Below, one piece after another: positions 1-5,093 of a stretch of 8,962 nt of DNA (the first letter of the stretch is position 1; the number at the start of each line of letters is the position of its first letter). Under the pieces are notes generated by a model, which saw nothing but the letters and a program-made list of their open reading frames with translations, was not told the DNA's origin and made no database searches. The position numbers and the translations under genes are program-made. The stretch comes from RBG-16-57-9 sp964462185 (GTDB lineage: Archaea; Thermoproteota; Bathyarchaeia; TCS64): positions 1 to 8,962 of the forward strand of contig CAYWWV010000048.1 in NCBI GenBank assembly GCA_964462185.1. The letters run 5' to 3'.

Positions 1-21
1 AAAGACGCTATTGGAGTTGTT

Positions 22-29
22 AAAAGAAA
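22..29 (-). terminator. weak T-rich stop region after mat
   Basis: Read on the minus strand, the bases just past the mat stop codon contain TTTCTTTT. Archaeal transcription commonly ends in such U-rich stretches without a hairpin. The run is short and interrupted, so this is a weak call. Confidence 0.25.
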
Positions 30-42
30 GGTTTAGGACTGT

Positions 43-1260
43 TTAACATAGTTTAATCTTACCCGTCGCCAATTCTTGGCAGAAGGCCTCCAGGTCTTCA
101 AATTCATGGTTTATTATCTCGTCTATCTGGCTGAAGAGGTCTTTGACCTCTACTGTTTTCTCGGGTACGATCTGGATGGAGACAACGCTGGGCTCGTTGA
201 TAGGGCGCCCAATCTGGCTCAGAAGCCATACATATACCTCCTTCACACCCCCCACAGAGCCATATATTCGATCGGCAATCCGATAGCAAAGCGCGTTGTA
301 TATCTTGCCAACGTGGCTCGTGGGGTTCTTACCTGCGGCTGCTTCGCTGCTCATGGGGCGGTTCAAAGGTATTACCCCAACTACGTTGTTCCCCCTACCT
401 ACCTGCCCAGAGTCACCCGCCTCGGCGCTTGTCCCCGTCACAGTGAGATACAAACCGTCGATACCCCTACCCTCCACATCTAAAACATTTAGATCGAAAG
501 AAACAGCATCAAAGTCATAGCGATCATCCAAGAACTCACGTATAGCGGCCTCTATTTCCCGACGCTTTCTGAAGTAATCCGACTCACTGGAGACAAAGCG
601 GTCAACCATGGCCATGGCGACTGTGAGGTTGACACGATTCTTTTTCCTCAACCCCATAATCTTGACGTCCTCCCCGCTCTCCGGGAAGCTTTTCTTAAAT
701 GCCTTAGAGTTGATATGCCCCTCCAACTCCAGAACCATTCGCTCTAGACCCGACAAAGGAGCGTAGCCGACGGCGGCGGAGGTGTCATTAGCCCCCAGGA
801 AGTCGCCTCCCCGTTCAAATATGTCCTTCAACGCTATGGAACCAGGCTTGATTTCGCTCTGGTAGACCACGTGTTTCTGGGGGTCTAAGAATCGAAGGTT
901 TTCCTTGAACCACTCCTTCGCGCTTCGCTCCGCTATCTCAACCACTGGAACCTCGTCGTCGCCTACTGTGAAGGTAGCCCTATCCCCGAAGATCAACTTC
1001 ATCGGCTCCAGGACCTCCCCCCCATCGAACTGGGGCAGGGATGCCCCAGCGGCTAGAAGACTCTTATCCACATTATGGTGCAGAACCCGGCCGTACCTCT
1101 TGAGGTACTCCTTTGAGAGCTCCACCGAGACCCGATTCATTATCGAGTCGCAGATGGTGTCGGGGTGCCCCACCCCCTTTCTCTCAACGATCTCGAGGGC
1201 CTGGTCTTCTACCGACTGCCTACTCAGCTCTTTAATGAAAAGGTTCTCCAACTGAACCAC
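43..1260 (-). CDS. mat: S-adenosylmethionine synthetase, archaeal type
   Basis: Makes S-adenosylmethionine from methionine and ATP in the cytoplasm, the methyl donor for the methyltransferase encoded further right. At 405 residues the protein matches the archaeal family, which is very diverged from bacterial MetK; the Methanocaldococcus enzyme, recalled from memory, is about 406. Visible family blocks are ERKGVGHPD (26-34) near the N terminus, HHN at 61-63, ANDTSAAVGYAPLS (157-170), and the long C-terminal block at 276-322 with GDSGQVGRGN, RPMSSEAAAGKNP and HVGKIYN. The end SQIGRPINEP (348-357) is also typical. The start is GTG at 1260: no in-frame ATG lies just upstream, and the N terminus then aligns with relatives. 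No good Shine-Dalgarno is seen; with the TATA box at 1299-1306 the leader would be only about 15 bases. The reading frame is intact. Function is secure from motifs; exact start is slightly less so. Confidence 0.97.
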   Translation of the reverse strand: MVQLENLFIKELSRQSVEDQALEIVERKGVGHPDTICDSIMNRVSVELSKEYLKRYGRVLHHNVDKSLLAAGASLPQFDGGEVLEPMKLIFGDRATFTVGDDEVPVVEIAERSAKEWFKENLRFLDPQKHVVYQSEIKPGSIALKDIFERGGDFLGANDTSAAVGYAPLSGLERMVLELEGHINSKAFKKSFPESGEDVKIMGLRKKNRVNLTVAMAMVDRFVSSESDYFRKRREIEAAIREFLDDRYDFDAVSFDLNVLDVEGRGIDGLYLTVTGTSAEAGDSGQVGRGNNVVGVIPLNRPMSSEAAAGKNPTSHVGKIYNALCYRIADRIYGSVGGVKEVYVWLLSQIGRPINEPSVVSIQIVPEKTVEVKDLFSQIDEIINHEFEDLEAFCQELATGKIKLC

Positions 1261-1298
1261 CTGTACCCAATGGAATCTCAGTTAAAACCCAAGCCCAT

Positions 1299-1306
1299 TA
1301 TTTAAA
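1299..1306 (-). promoter_or_regulatory. TATA box for mat
   Basis: On the minus strand this reads TTTAAATA, a good match to the archaeal TATA element. It lies about 40 bases upstream of the GTG start, which would place transcription start near 1275-1278 and leave a short leader without a clear ribosome-binding site. Position and sequence are seen; use as a promoter is inferred. Confidence 0.55.
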
Positions 1307-1370
1307 CACACGCATAGGATTCTACCACTAATATTACGATTGGAATATTCAACTTTTTGTGTCTAAATGT

Positions 1371-1378
1371 TTTATATT
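1371..1378 (+). promoter_or_regulatory. TATA box for the two-helix membrane protein
   Basis: TTTATATT lies about 50 bases ahead of the ATG at 1424, so transcription should start near 1398-1401. The predicted leader begins with GGTGGAA (1401-1407) and carries a second GGTGGAA at 1413-1419, the latter at ribosome-binding distance (AGGTGG, six bases before ATG). The promoter is divergent from that of mat and shares the same 163-base spacer. Confidence 0.5.
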
Positions 1379-1423
1379 TCTTAAGAAACACTATAACCCC
1401 GGTGGAACGCTAGGTGGAATAAG

Positions 1424-1744
1424 ATGGACGACAAAACCCTCGGCTATGTCATAATGGTTGTGACCCTGGCGGTTATGGCCGCCTACTTTGTCTGGCTCTT
1501 CCCTGGACTATTTGGAGGGGCCTGCGCGTGGCTGATCAAGTACAGTGAGTGGGCAATTAAGTTGCCCGTTATTTTAGCGGTGTATATGATTTTATTCATC
1601 ATTCTCTGGATCGGGTACACTATGGCTACCACTCCCCCTCCGGTTCCTCTGGACACGCCTCTGGACCTTGATTCCGAGTTCGACGACGGGGAGGAGGAAT
1701 CCGAGTCGGATGAGGGTGAGGGTGATGAGGGCGAGCAGTCTTAA
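1424..1744 (+). CDS. small two-helix membrane protein with acidic tail
   Basis: A 106-residue protein of unknown function. Two hydrophobic segments (about 6-27 and 46-67) are joined by a short loop holding GGACAW; the second ends in LWIGYTMATTPPP. From residue 77 on the chain is almost entirely acidic or small, with 16 Asp/Glu in 30 residues. By the positive-inside rule both ends could face the cytoplasm or both the outside; the single Lys-rich spots do not decide. The tail resembles acidic tails that bind metal ions or basic protein surfaces, but that is only an analogy. The ATG start is supported by AGGTGG six bases upstream and a TATA box at 1371-1378. The WIGYTMATTPPP ending resembles, from memory, small archaeal membrane proteins sometimes labelled transcriptional regulators without evidence; I see no DNA-binding domain. 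It is monocistronic, followed by a T-rich stop region. Confidence 0.85.
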   Translation: MDDKTLGYVIMVVTLAVMAAYFVWLFPGLFGGACAWLIKYSEWAIKLPVILAVYMILFIILWIGYTMATTPPPVPLDTPLDLDSEFDDGEEESESDEGEGDEGEQS

Positions 1745-1792
1745 ATTGGAGTGATCAGCGCTTCTTTCTATTTCGTGTTAAAACCGCCTTTG

Positions 1793-1814
1793 TTTTTCCA
1801 CGTTTTTTGTTTTC
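1793..1814 (+). terminator. oligo-T terminator after the two-helix protein
   Basis: Three T runs occur close together about 50-70 bases past the stop codon at 1744: five T at 1793-1797, six T at 1803-1808 and four T at 1810-1813. Oligo-T tracts of this kind are the usual archaeal intrinsic terminators. No stable hairpin precedes them. Confidence 0.5.
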
Positions 1815-1953
1815 TTGTGTATTGCTCTCATTTGTTGAAAATAACTACGTGTAAGAATCCGGAGGAAGCCAGACCACATTTAACAGCTTCATGTAACAAA
1901 ACGCGTAGAAAGCGAAACAACTTTGTTAAACTCTTGTAAAAAGGGGGAGAGTT

Positions 1954-1967
1954 CTGAGCTACCTCAG
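1954..1967 (+). repeat. short hairpin just before a start codon
   Basis: CTGAG (1954-1958) and CTCAG (1963-1967) are perfect inverted copies around a four-base loop, ending four bases before the ATG at 1972. In RNA it would fold over the place where a ribosome-binding site is expected, while a G-rich GGGGGAG (1943-1949) lies just upstream. It may tune translation, or may be chance: a 5-bp stem is short. The rest of the 1745-1971 spacer shows only the T-rich terminator; I see no tRNA or other RNA gene in it. Confidence 0.25.
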
Positions 1968-1971
1968 GGAT

Positions 1972-2646
1972 ATGGATCAACCGATAATATGGATCATACC
2001 TCTATCCGCCCTCATATTAGACGCCTTACTGCTGGGCGTCAACATGCTTCTCGGATTCATCCCAGTATCAGTGTTGCACTTCCTGTTCCCACTCGCCTCC
2101 GGCCTGGTCTGCTCCACCGTATCCAGCTTCATATTTGAGGCCTCCAAGGGCAGGAACAACACCGTTTTCCTATGTGTGAGCCTATCCCTATTGGCAGGTT
2201 ACGGGTCTTTTAGGATGTTGGCCCACATCCTTAGTTTTAATGTGATCGAGTCGGGGCTCTCGGCCGCATCCCCCATTAATGAGTTATTGTCGAATATCGC
2301 GCTCACCGTTCTCCCAGGGCTATTCGTTGGTGCCTTCGTGGGCGGGGGCTTCGTATTGGTCCCCTCCACAGGTGAGGTCCATGAGGAGGTAGTTGAGCCC
2401 TCTACTGTGGAAATCGTTAGAGAGCATGGATTTGTGAAGATTTGTCGCAGGTGTGGTAGTTTAATGCCCTATGATTCCCTGTACTGTGATCAGTGTGGGG
2501 GGGCCCTCAAGAGGAGTGTTGCCCCTCCCCCCAAGTATTGTAGGTATTGTGGCAAGAAGTTGAGCTTCGTCGGGAGTTTCTGTCCCGAGTGTGGAAAGGA
2601 GATAAACCTGGTCTCCAAGCCTAAAGTCTACGTGGAGTCTCAGTGA
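1972..2646 (+). CDS. four-helix membrane protein with two C-terminal zinc ribbons
   Basis: A 224-residue protein of unknown function. The N-terminal part is hydrophobic, with about four membrane helices (roughly 5-28, 32-55, 64-86, 107-130). A linker with many Glu/Val follows, then two zinc-ribbon knuckle pairs: Cys158, Cys161, Cys172, Cys175, and Cys190, Cys193, Cys204, Cys207. The two have the same CxxCG...CxxCG spacing, so each should bind one zinc ion, as in double zinc-ribbon domains. An even number of helices with no signal peptide suggests that the ribbons face the same side as the N terminus, probably the cytoplasm; that is inference. The first possible ATG after an in-frame stop (1927-1929) is used; no strong ribosome-binding site directly precedes it. 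The 3' end overlaps the methyltransferase gene by seven bases, tail to tail. Codon ending bases change from C/A-rich in the membrane part to G/T-rich in the ribbon part. Confidence 0.85.
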   Translation: MDQPIIWIIPLSALILDALLLGVNMLLGFIPVSVLHFLFPLASGLVCSTVSSFIFEASKGRNNTVFLCVSLSLLAGYGSFRMLAHILSFNVIESGLSAASPINELLSNIALTVLPGLFVGAFVGGGFVLVPSTGEVHEEVVEPSTVEIVREHGFVKICRRCGSLMPYDSLYCDQCGGALKRSVAPPPKYCRYCGKKLSFVGSFCPECGKEINLVSKPKVYVESQ

Positions 2647-3497
2647 ATCCTGGCATCGACTCTGACCTTGTAGAACCCGGGGCTGTATTTGGAGACCTTT
2701 ACCCCGCCCAGGGGTTCCACGGTTCTTTGAAGCTTTTTCGCCGTGTTTTCTATTAGGTGGTATGCTTCCGAGTAGAGGTCGCTCTCGGGGGCCCAGTGGT
2801 AGAAGTGTAGTATGCCTCCGGGTTTCACCATGGGTATAGCCACATCAAGGAATCTGTGGGCCCCTTTGGGCAGGGGGGTGAGGACGCGGTCAAACTGTTT
2901 TCCCAGTTTGGGGCAGACATCGCGTACATCTCCCTCCAGGGCTTGGACCCGGCCCTCCAGGTGGTTGAGCCGGATGTTTTCCAAACAGTATCTATGGGCG
3001 TCTGGGTTTAACTCGATGCAGGTGCAGCGAACAGTGGGGTTTTTCCTAGCTATTACTATGGCAAAGGGCCCTACGCCGCTGAACATAACTAAAACTTCTT
3101 CGCCACTGGCTACAAGCTTGGCGATCCTTTCTCTCTCAGTGCTTTCCCTCGGCGAAAAGTAGGTTTTCCGGGGGTCCAGTCGAAACCTGCAACCAGACTC
3201 CATATGGATAACCTCCGTGTCAGGGTCGCCTTTGATTAGCGTAAACTCCCTTAGCCTAAGCTCTCCCTTTCTCTGAGTTTTTTTTCTTAGCACACTCTTA
3301 ACGTTCTTGTGTTGCTCCATGATGGCGTCTGCGATGAGGAGGGCGTGTTTATTCAGCTCGCATGGGATTTCAACTATGGCCACAGCCTTCTCCCTGGACC
3401 CTATGATGTCGAAGCTTGAGGGGACGACTTCGAGCAGATTTTCGGGTAATCTATGCTGCAGACTAGCTCGAAGCTTCATAACCAAAGGGCTTACCAC
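2640..3497 (-). CDS. Trm5/Met-10-family SAM-dependent methyltransferase, probably tRNA-modifying
   Basis: A class I SAM-dependent methyltransferase of the Met-10+/Trm5 group, whose members methylate guanosine 37 of tRNA or, in the Taw2 branch, act in wyosine synthesis. Visible pieces are the D2-like start LPENLLEVVPSSFDIIGSRE (17-36), YFSPR (113-117), the SAM loop MFSGVGPFAI (138-147), the acidic Glu162 in IELNP, GDVRD (189-193) whose Asp matches a Trm5 catalytic position, LTPLPKGAH (206-214), and an end of the form YSPGFYKVRVDARI. At 285 residues it lacks the roughly 60-residue D1 domain of full Trm5b. Trm5 usually has Asn before LP in motif IV; here it is Pro. Exact reaction is therefore unsettled. 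The start is GTG at 3497, six bases after the upstream gene; ATG at 3479 (residue 7) is an alternative. It is in an operon with the cysteine-rich gene, and its 3' end overlaps the membrane/zinc-ribbon gene. Confidence 0.9.
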   Translation of the reverse strand: MVSPLVMKLRASLQHRLPENLLEVVPSSFDIIGSREKAVAIVEIPCELNKHALLIADAIMEQHKNVKSVLRKKTQRKGELRLREFTLIKGDPDTEVIHMESGCRFRLDPRKTYFSPRESTERERIAKLVASGEEVLVMFSGVGPFAIVIARKNPTVRCTCIELNPDAHRYCLENIRLNHLEGRVQALEGDVRDVCPKLGKQFDRVLTPLPKGAHRFLDVAIPMVKPGGILHFYHWAPESDLYSEAYHLIENTAKKLQRTVEPLGGVKVSKYSPGFYKVRVDARIH

Positions 3498-3503
3498 TCT
3501 GAT

Positions 3504-3809
3504 CTAGAAAATAGAGCGCTCCCCTATCTTCCTTGCCAGTTTGCCTCTTGCCCGGATCTCTTCCTTGAACATGTCCTCGGGTCTAATATCGTCTCTGGTC
3601 TTCCTCTTCACCGTTAAGCCACACACCCCGTTGTCGAGTAGCTGTCTTTTGAGGCAGATGGCGTAGTTGCATTTTGTGGGGTCACATGGCTCGCTGGTCC
3701 AATTACACCAAGCGGTTTTCCCTCTGAAGGTGAGAGCCCTCTTCCCGCATTTAAAAGAGCGACATTTTGGGTAGCATTTTTGATTGGATGCCAAAGTGCC
3801 TAACACCAA
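3504..3809 (-). CDS. small protein with eight cysteines, unknown function
   Basis: A 101-residue basic protein that I do not recognise. The first 63 residues hold eight Cys: 12, 16, 21, 35, 42, 47, 52 and 63, in the spacings CxxxC, CxxxxC, CxxxxC and CxxxxC. This pattern suits a metal centre, zinc or an iron-sulfur cluster, and a cytoplasmic protein, as no signal peptide or membrane segment is present. The C-terminal third is charged and probably helical (TRDDIRPEDMFKEEIRARGK). It is the first gene of a minus-strand pair, ending six bases before the methyltransferase, so a role in tRNA or RNA modification is possible by association only. The start is uncertain: TTG at 3809 or GTG at 3806; an in-frame stop at 3843-3845 limits any extension. 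A TATA-like box at 3841-3847 predicts a very short leader. Confidence 0.8.
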   Translation of the reverse strand: MVLGTLASNQKCYPKCRSFKCGKRALTFRGKTAWCNWTSEPCDPTKCNYAICLKRQLLDNGVCGLTVKRKTRDDIRPEDMFKEEIRARGKLARKIGERSIF

Positions 3810-3820
3810 AATTTTTTGGT
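3805..3820. repeat. 7-bp inverted repeat over the start of the eight-cysteine gene
   Basis: ACCAAAA (3805-3811) and TTTTGGT (3814-3820) are perfect inverted copies around two T. The repeat covers the start codon and the predicted transcription start of the minus-strand gene, a position where a bound repressor would block expression. It is A/T-rich, so chance occurrence is possible. Confidence 0.35.
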
Positions 3821-3822
3821 TT

Positions 3823-3843
3823 AATCCTTCTACTCGAAGGATT
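3823..3843. repeat. 8-bp inverted repeat in the divergent promoter region
   Basis: AATCCTTC (3823-3830) and GAAGGATT (3836-3843) are perfect inverted copies around the five-base loop TACTC. The outer edges continue almost symmetrically as TTTAA on one side and TTTAAA on the other, with one base inserted. The right arm runs into the TATA-like box of the minus-strand gene pair, so it is a candidate operator for a dimeric regulator. Confidence 0.5.
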
Positions 3844-3847
3844 TAAA
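3841..3847 (-). promoter_or_regulatory. TATA box for the cysteine-rich/methyltransferase pair
   Basis: On the minus strand this reads TTTAAAT. Transcription would begin about 25 bases further on, near 3819, only some ten bases before the TTG/GTG start codons, giving an almost leaderless message. The box overlaps one arm of the 3823-3843 inverted repeat. Confidence 0.5.
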
Positions 3848-3895
3848 GCTTACCGGGAGGAGCCAGAGGGATTAAAGCTCGAAAGGACTTGTGGT

Positions 3896-3954
3896 TGGTG
3901 GAACCCTATTTCACATCTAGAATCCTTTAATATTCCACCCAGGGGGTTCCACCA
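3896..3954. repeat. 11-bp inverted repeat flanking the response-regulator TATA box
   Basis: TGGTGGAACCC (3896-3906) and GGGTTCCACCA (3944-3954) are perfect inverted copies, 37 bases apart. The TATA box (3926-3933) lies between the arms and the start codon is eight bases beyond the right arm. A third half-site, TTCCACC, sits at 3933-3939. The arrangement suggests a regulator binding on both sides of the promoter core, but the arms could equally form a hairpin. Confidence 0.5.
3926..3933 (+). promoter_or_regulatory. TATA box for the response-regulator operon
   Basis: TTTAATAT has its centre about 33 bases before the ATG at 3963. Transcription should begin near 3953-3957, leaving a leader of under ten bases. 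This fits the absence of any ribosome-binding site before the ATG. Confidence 0.55.
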
Positions 3955-3962
3955 GACGCTGT

Positions 3963-4424
3963 ATGTCTACCGTGGATAGGGTCCTCATTGTTGACGACGA
4001 CGCTTTTCTAAGGGAGACACTGGTCCAGCTGTTGGAACTCGAAGGATACCATGTGGAGGAGGCTTGCACAGGGGAGGAGGCCCTTGTGAAGATCCAAGCG
4101 GCGTTTTACCATTTGGTGGTTATTGACGTTAAGCTCCCTGATTGTTCCGGGGTTGAGATCCTATCATCGGTTAAGAGGCTCTCCCCCCGGACCAAGAAGA
4201 TTCTGATAACCGGCTTCCCCGACCTGGAGTCCGCCATATCATCGGTCAACGAGAGGGCCGACGCATACATCGTTAAGCCCTTCGATCCCTCGCATCTCAT
4301 ACGTAAAGTAAGGGAGTTGTTGTTTGAGCAGAAGAGGGAGCTGCAGTTCACCCAGAAGAGGCTTCTGGAGTATATTCAGAACCGTGTAAAGGAGCTTGAG
4401 TCGTCGCTAGGGGGGATGGGCTAG
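3963..4424 (+). CDS. stand-alone response regulator with coiled-coil tail
   Basis: A two-component receiver protein that should be phosphorylated by a histidine kinase and pass the signal by protein contact. The receiver fold fills residues 5-122: acidic pocket Asp11-Asp12-Asp13 in VLIVDDD, phospho-acceptor Asp55 in VVIDVKLPD, Thr83 in ILITGFPD, and Lys105 in YIVKPFD, so all conserved positions are present. Instead of a DNA-binding or enzymatic output domain, residues 113-148 form a charged helix (QKRELQFTQKRLLEYIQNRV) likely to be a coiled coil for dimerisation or partner docking. The 153-residue length is a little over a bare receiver. It starts at ATG 3963, near-leaderless behind the TATA box at 3926-3933. 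The next gene begins three bases after its stop, which argues for joint expression and possible direct partnership. No histidine kinase is encoded in this window. Confidence 0.93.
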   Translation: MSTVDRVLIVDDDAFLRETLVQLLELEGYHVEEACTGEEALVKIQAAFYHLVVIDVKLPDCSGVEILSSVKRLSPRTKKILITGFPDLESAISSVNERADAYIVKPFDPSHLIRKVRELLFEQKRELQFTQKRLLEYIQNRVKELESSLGGMG

Positions 4425-4427
4425 TAT

Positions 4428-4778
4428 ATGGGTGTAGGCCAGGAGGATTTGGTTTCCATGGGGTGCGTGGCGGCAAATAGGGCCCGGTTTAGCGCTATGT
4501 TCCTCGAGACCCTAAAGGAGGTTTTGGTCTTTAGCGATGTGGTTTTGAAGTACGTGGAATACAAGACTGGGTGCCCCAGGGGGGAGGTGGTCTTCAAGCC
4601 TGAGTGTCTGTCGGAGGGGTTGAGGGACCTTTTTGGGGATAGTTCTGTGGGCTTGGAGAAGATCTTGGCTGAGCGTTTTGCTGCTAAGATGAGTGTGGAG
4701 TTTTGCGAGCCTGGCGAAGGTTTGTGTGTTTTTCTAAGGGATGCTTATAGTAGGTATCTTGGTGAGCAGTATCAATAG
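4428..4778 (+). CDS. 116-residue protein paired with the response regulator, unknown function
   Basis: I do not recognise this protein. It is soluble, without signal or membrane segments, and probably mixed helical: helices at about 16-46 (ANRARFSAMFLETLKEVLVF), 60-68, 74-88 and 100-112. Five Cys (13, 49, 60, 93, 100) are spread through the chain without a clear zinc pattern. The layout of a long N-terminal helix, then a G-C-P turn, then a LFGDSS loop resembles small archaeal signalling partners, but I cannot name a family. The start at ATG 4428 is three bases after the response-regulator stop; a G-run (4409-4416) lies about 11 bases upstream, and ATG at 4458 is a second option. The tight spacing suggests it acts with the response regulator, for example as its output. 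Its codons strongly favour G and T at third positions, like the ATPase gene downstream. Confidence 0.8.
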   Translation: MGVGQEDLVSMGCVAANRARFSAMFLETLKEVLVFSDVVLKYVEYKTGCPRGEVVFKPECLSEGLRDLFGDSSVGLEKILAERFAAKMSVEFCEPGEGLCVFLRDAYSRYLGEQYQ

Positions 4779-4783
4779 GTTGG

Positions 4784-4792
4784 TTTTGTTTT
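4784..4792 (+). terminator. T-rich terminator after the response-regulator pair
   Basis: TTTTGTTTT begins six bases after the stop codon at 4778 and is followed by further T-rich sequence to about 4820. It would end the two-gene transcript before the next promoter. Confidence 0.45.
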
Positions 4793-4816
4793 GCTTGGGG
4801 TGTTATTGTTTATAGT

Positions 4817-4826
4817 TTGTTAACAA
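4817..4826. repeat. 10-bp palindrome upstream of the ribbon-helix-helix gene
   Basis: TTGTTAACAA is a perfect palindrome, and its GTTAA core recurs at 4829-4833 as a direct repeat ten bases on. It sits just upstream of the likely TATA box of the ribbon-helix-helix/ATPase operon. It could be a regulator site, but the A/T-rich context weakens the case. Confidence 0.35.
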
Positions 4827-4835
4827 TCGTTAATT

Positions 4836-4843
4836 CTAAATAT
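4836..4843 (+). promoter_or_regulatory. TATA box for the ribbon-helix-helix/ATPase operon
   Basis: CTAAATAT lies about 38 bases ahead of the ATG at 4878, placing transcription start near 4863-4866 and the tandem GGTTTAA repeat between box and start. A GTTTAA at 4847-4852 could serve as an alternative, nearly leaderless, promoter. Confidence 0.4.
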
Positions 4844-4845
4844 CT

Positions 4846-4859
4846 GGTTTAAGGTTTAA
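4846..4859 (+). repeat. tandem GGTTTAA pair, candidate operator
   Basis: Two exact, contiguous copies of GGTTTAA (4846-4852 and 4853-4859) lie between the TATA box and the predicted transcription start. Ribbon-helix-helix proteins commonly bind tandem short repeats in their own promoters, and the gene that follows encodes such a protein. Autoregulation is inferred from position only. Confidence 0.4.
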
Positions 4860-4877
4860 CGGGTAAAGGAATTTGGT

Positions 4878-5093
4878 ATGCCTCAAAAATCTGGAACCCC
4901 TAAGAGTGTGCTGTTAGCCACGAGAGTTACGCCTAGGATTAGGGATATAGTGGTTCAAATGGCTGCTCGTGAGGGCTTGAATGTGAGCGAGTGGCTTAGA
5001 AACCTCATAATAATGGAGTTGAAGAAATCCGAGGCTTTGCCCAATGTGCTGCGGGTTCCCAACTTGGATTTGGAGTTAGATGATCATGAGTGA
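4878..5093 (+). CDS. ribbon-helix-helix DNA-binding protein
   Basis: A 71-residue protein with the compact ribbon-helix-helix pattern: a short strand VLLATRV (11-17), helix A from about 18 to 32 (TPRIRDIVVQMAAREG), a turn at GLNVS, and helix B from 35 to 50 (SEWLRNLIIMELKK). Such proteins bind DNA as dimers by inserting the strands in the major groove; many are autoregulators or antitoxins. The alternating residues Leu12, Ala14 and Arg16 would face DNA, fewer polar contacts than usual. The acidic C-terminal tail (52-71, ending LDLELDDHE) is short. No toxin-like gene follows; instead the ATPase gene overlaps its end by eight bases, so the pair is co-translated and may act together. Start ATG 4878, with only a weak GGA ribosome-binding site. 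Confidence 0.85.
   Translation: MPQKSGTPKSVLLATRVTPRIRDIVVQMAAREGLNVSEWLRNLIIMELKKSEALPNVLRVPNLDLELDDHE

Noticed and set aside
76..520. Open frames on the plus strand opposite mat
   Set aside because: They are antisense to a secure, fully conserved gene, have unusual composition and show no domain.
1751..1939. 62-residue open frame after the two-helix membrane protein
   Set aside because: It lies over the T-rich terminator, has odd composition (runs of Phe, then Lys/Arg), no ribosome-binding site and no recognisable motif; most likely chance.
1745..1971. tRNA or C/D-box guide RNA in the longest spacer
   Set aside because: No cloverleaf and no proper pair of C and D boxes could be found; a single CTGAG is part of a small hairpin.
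1923..2138. 71-residue open frame overlapping the start of the membrane/zinc-ribbon gene
   Set aside because: It is in another frame of a gene with clear membrane helices and zinc ribbons, and its own protein has no sensible pattern.
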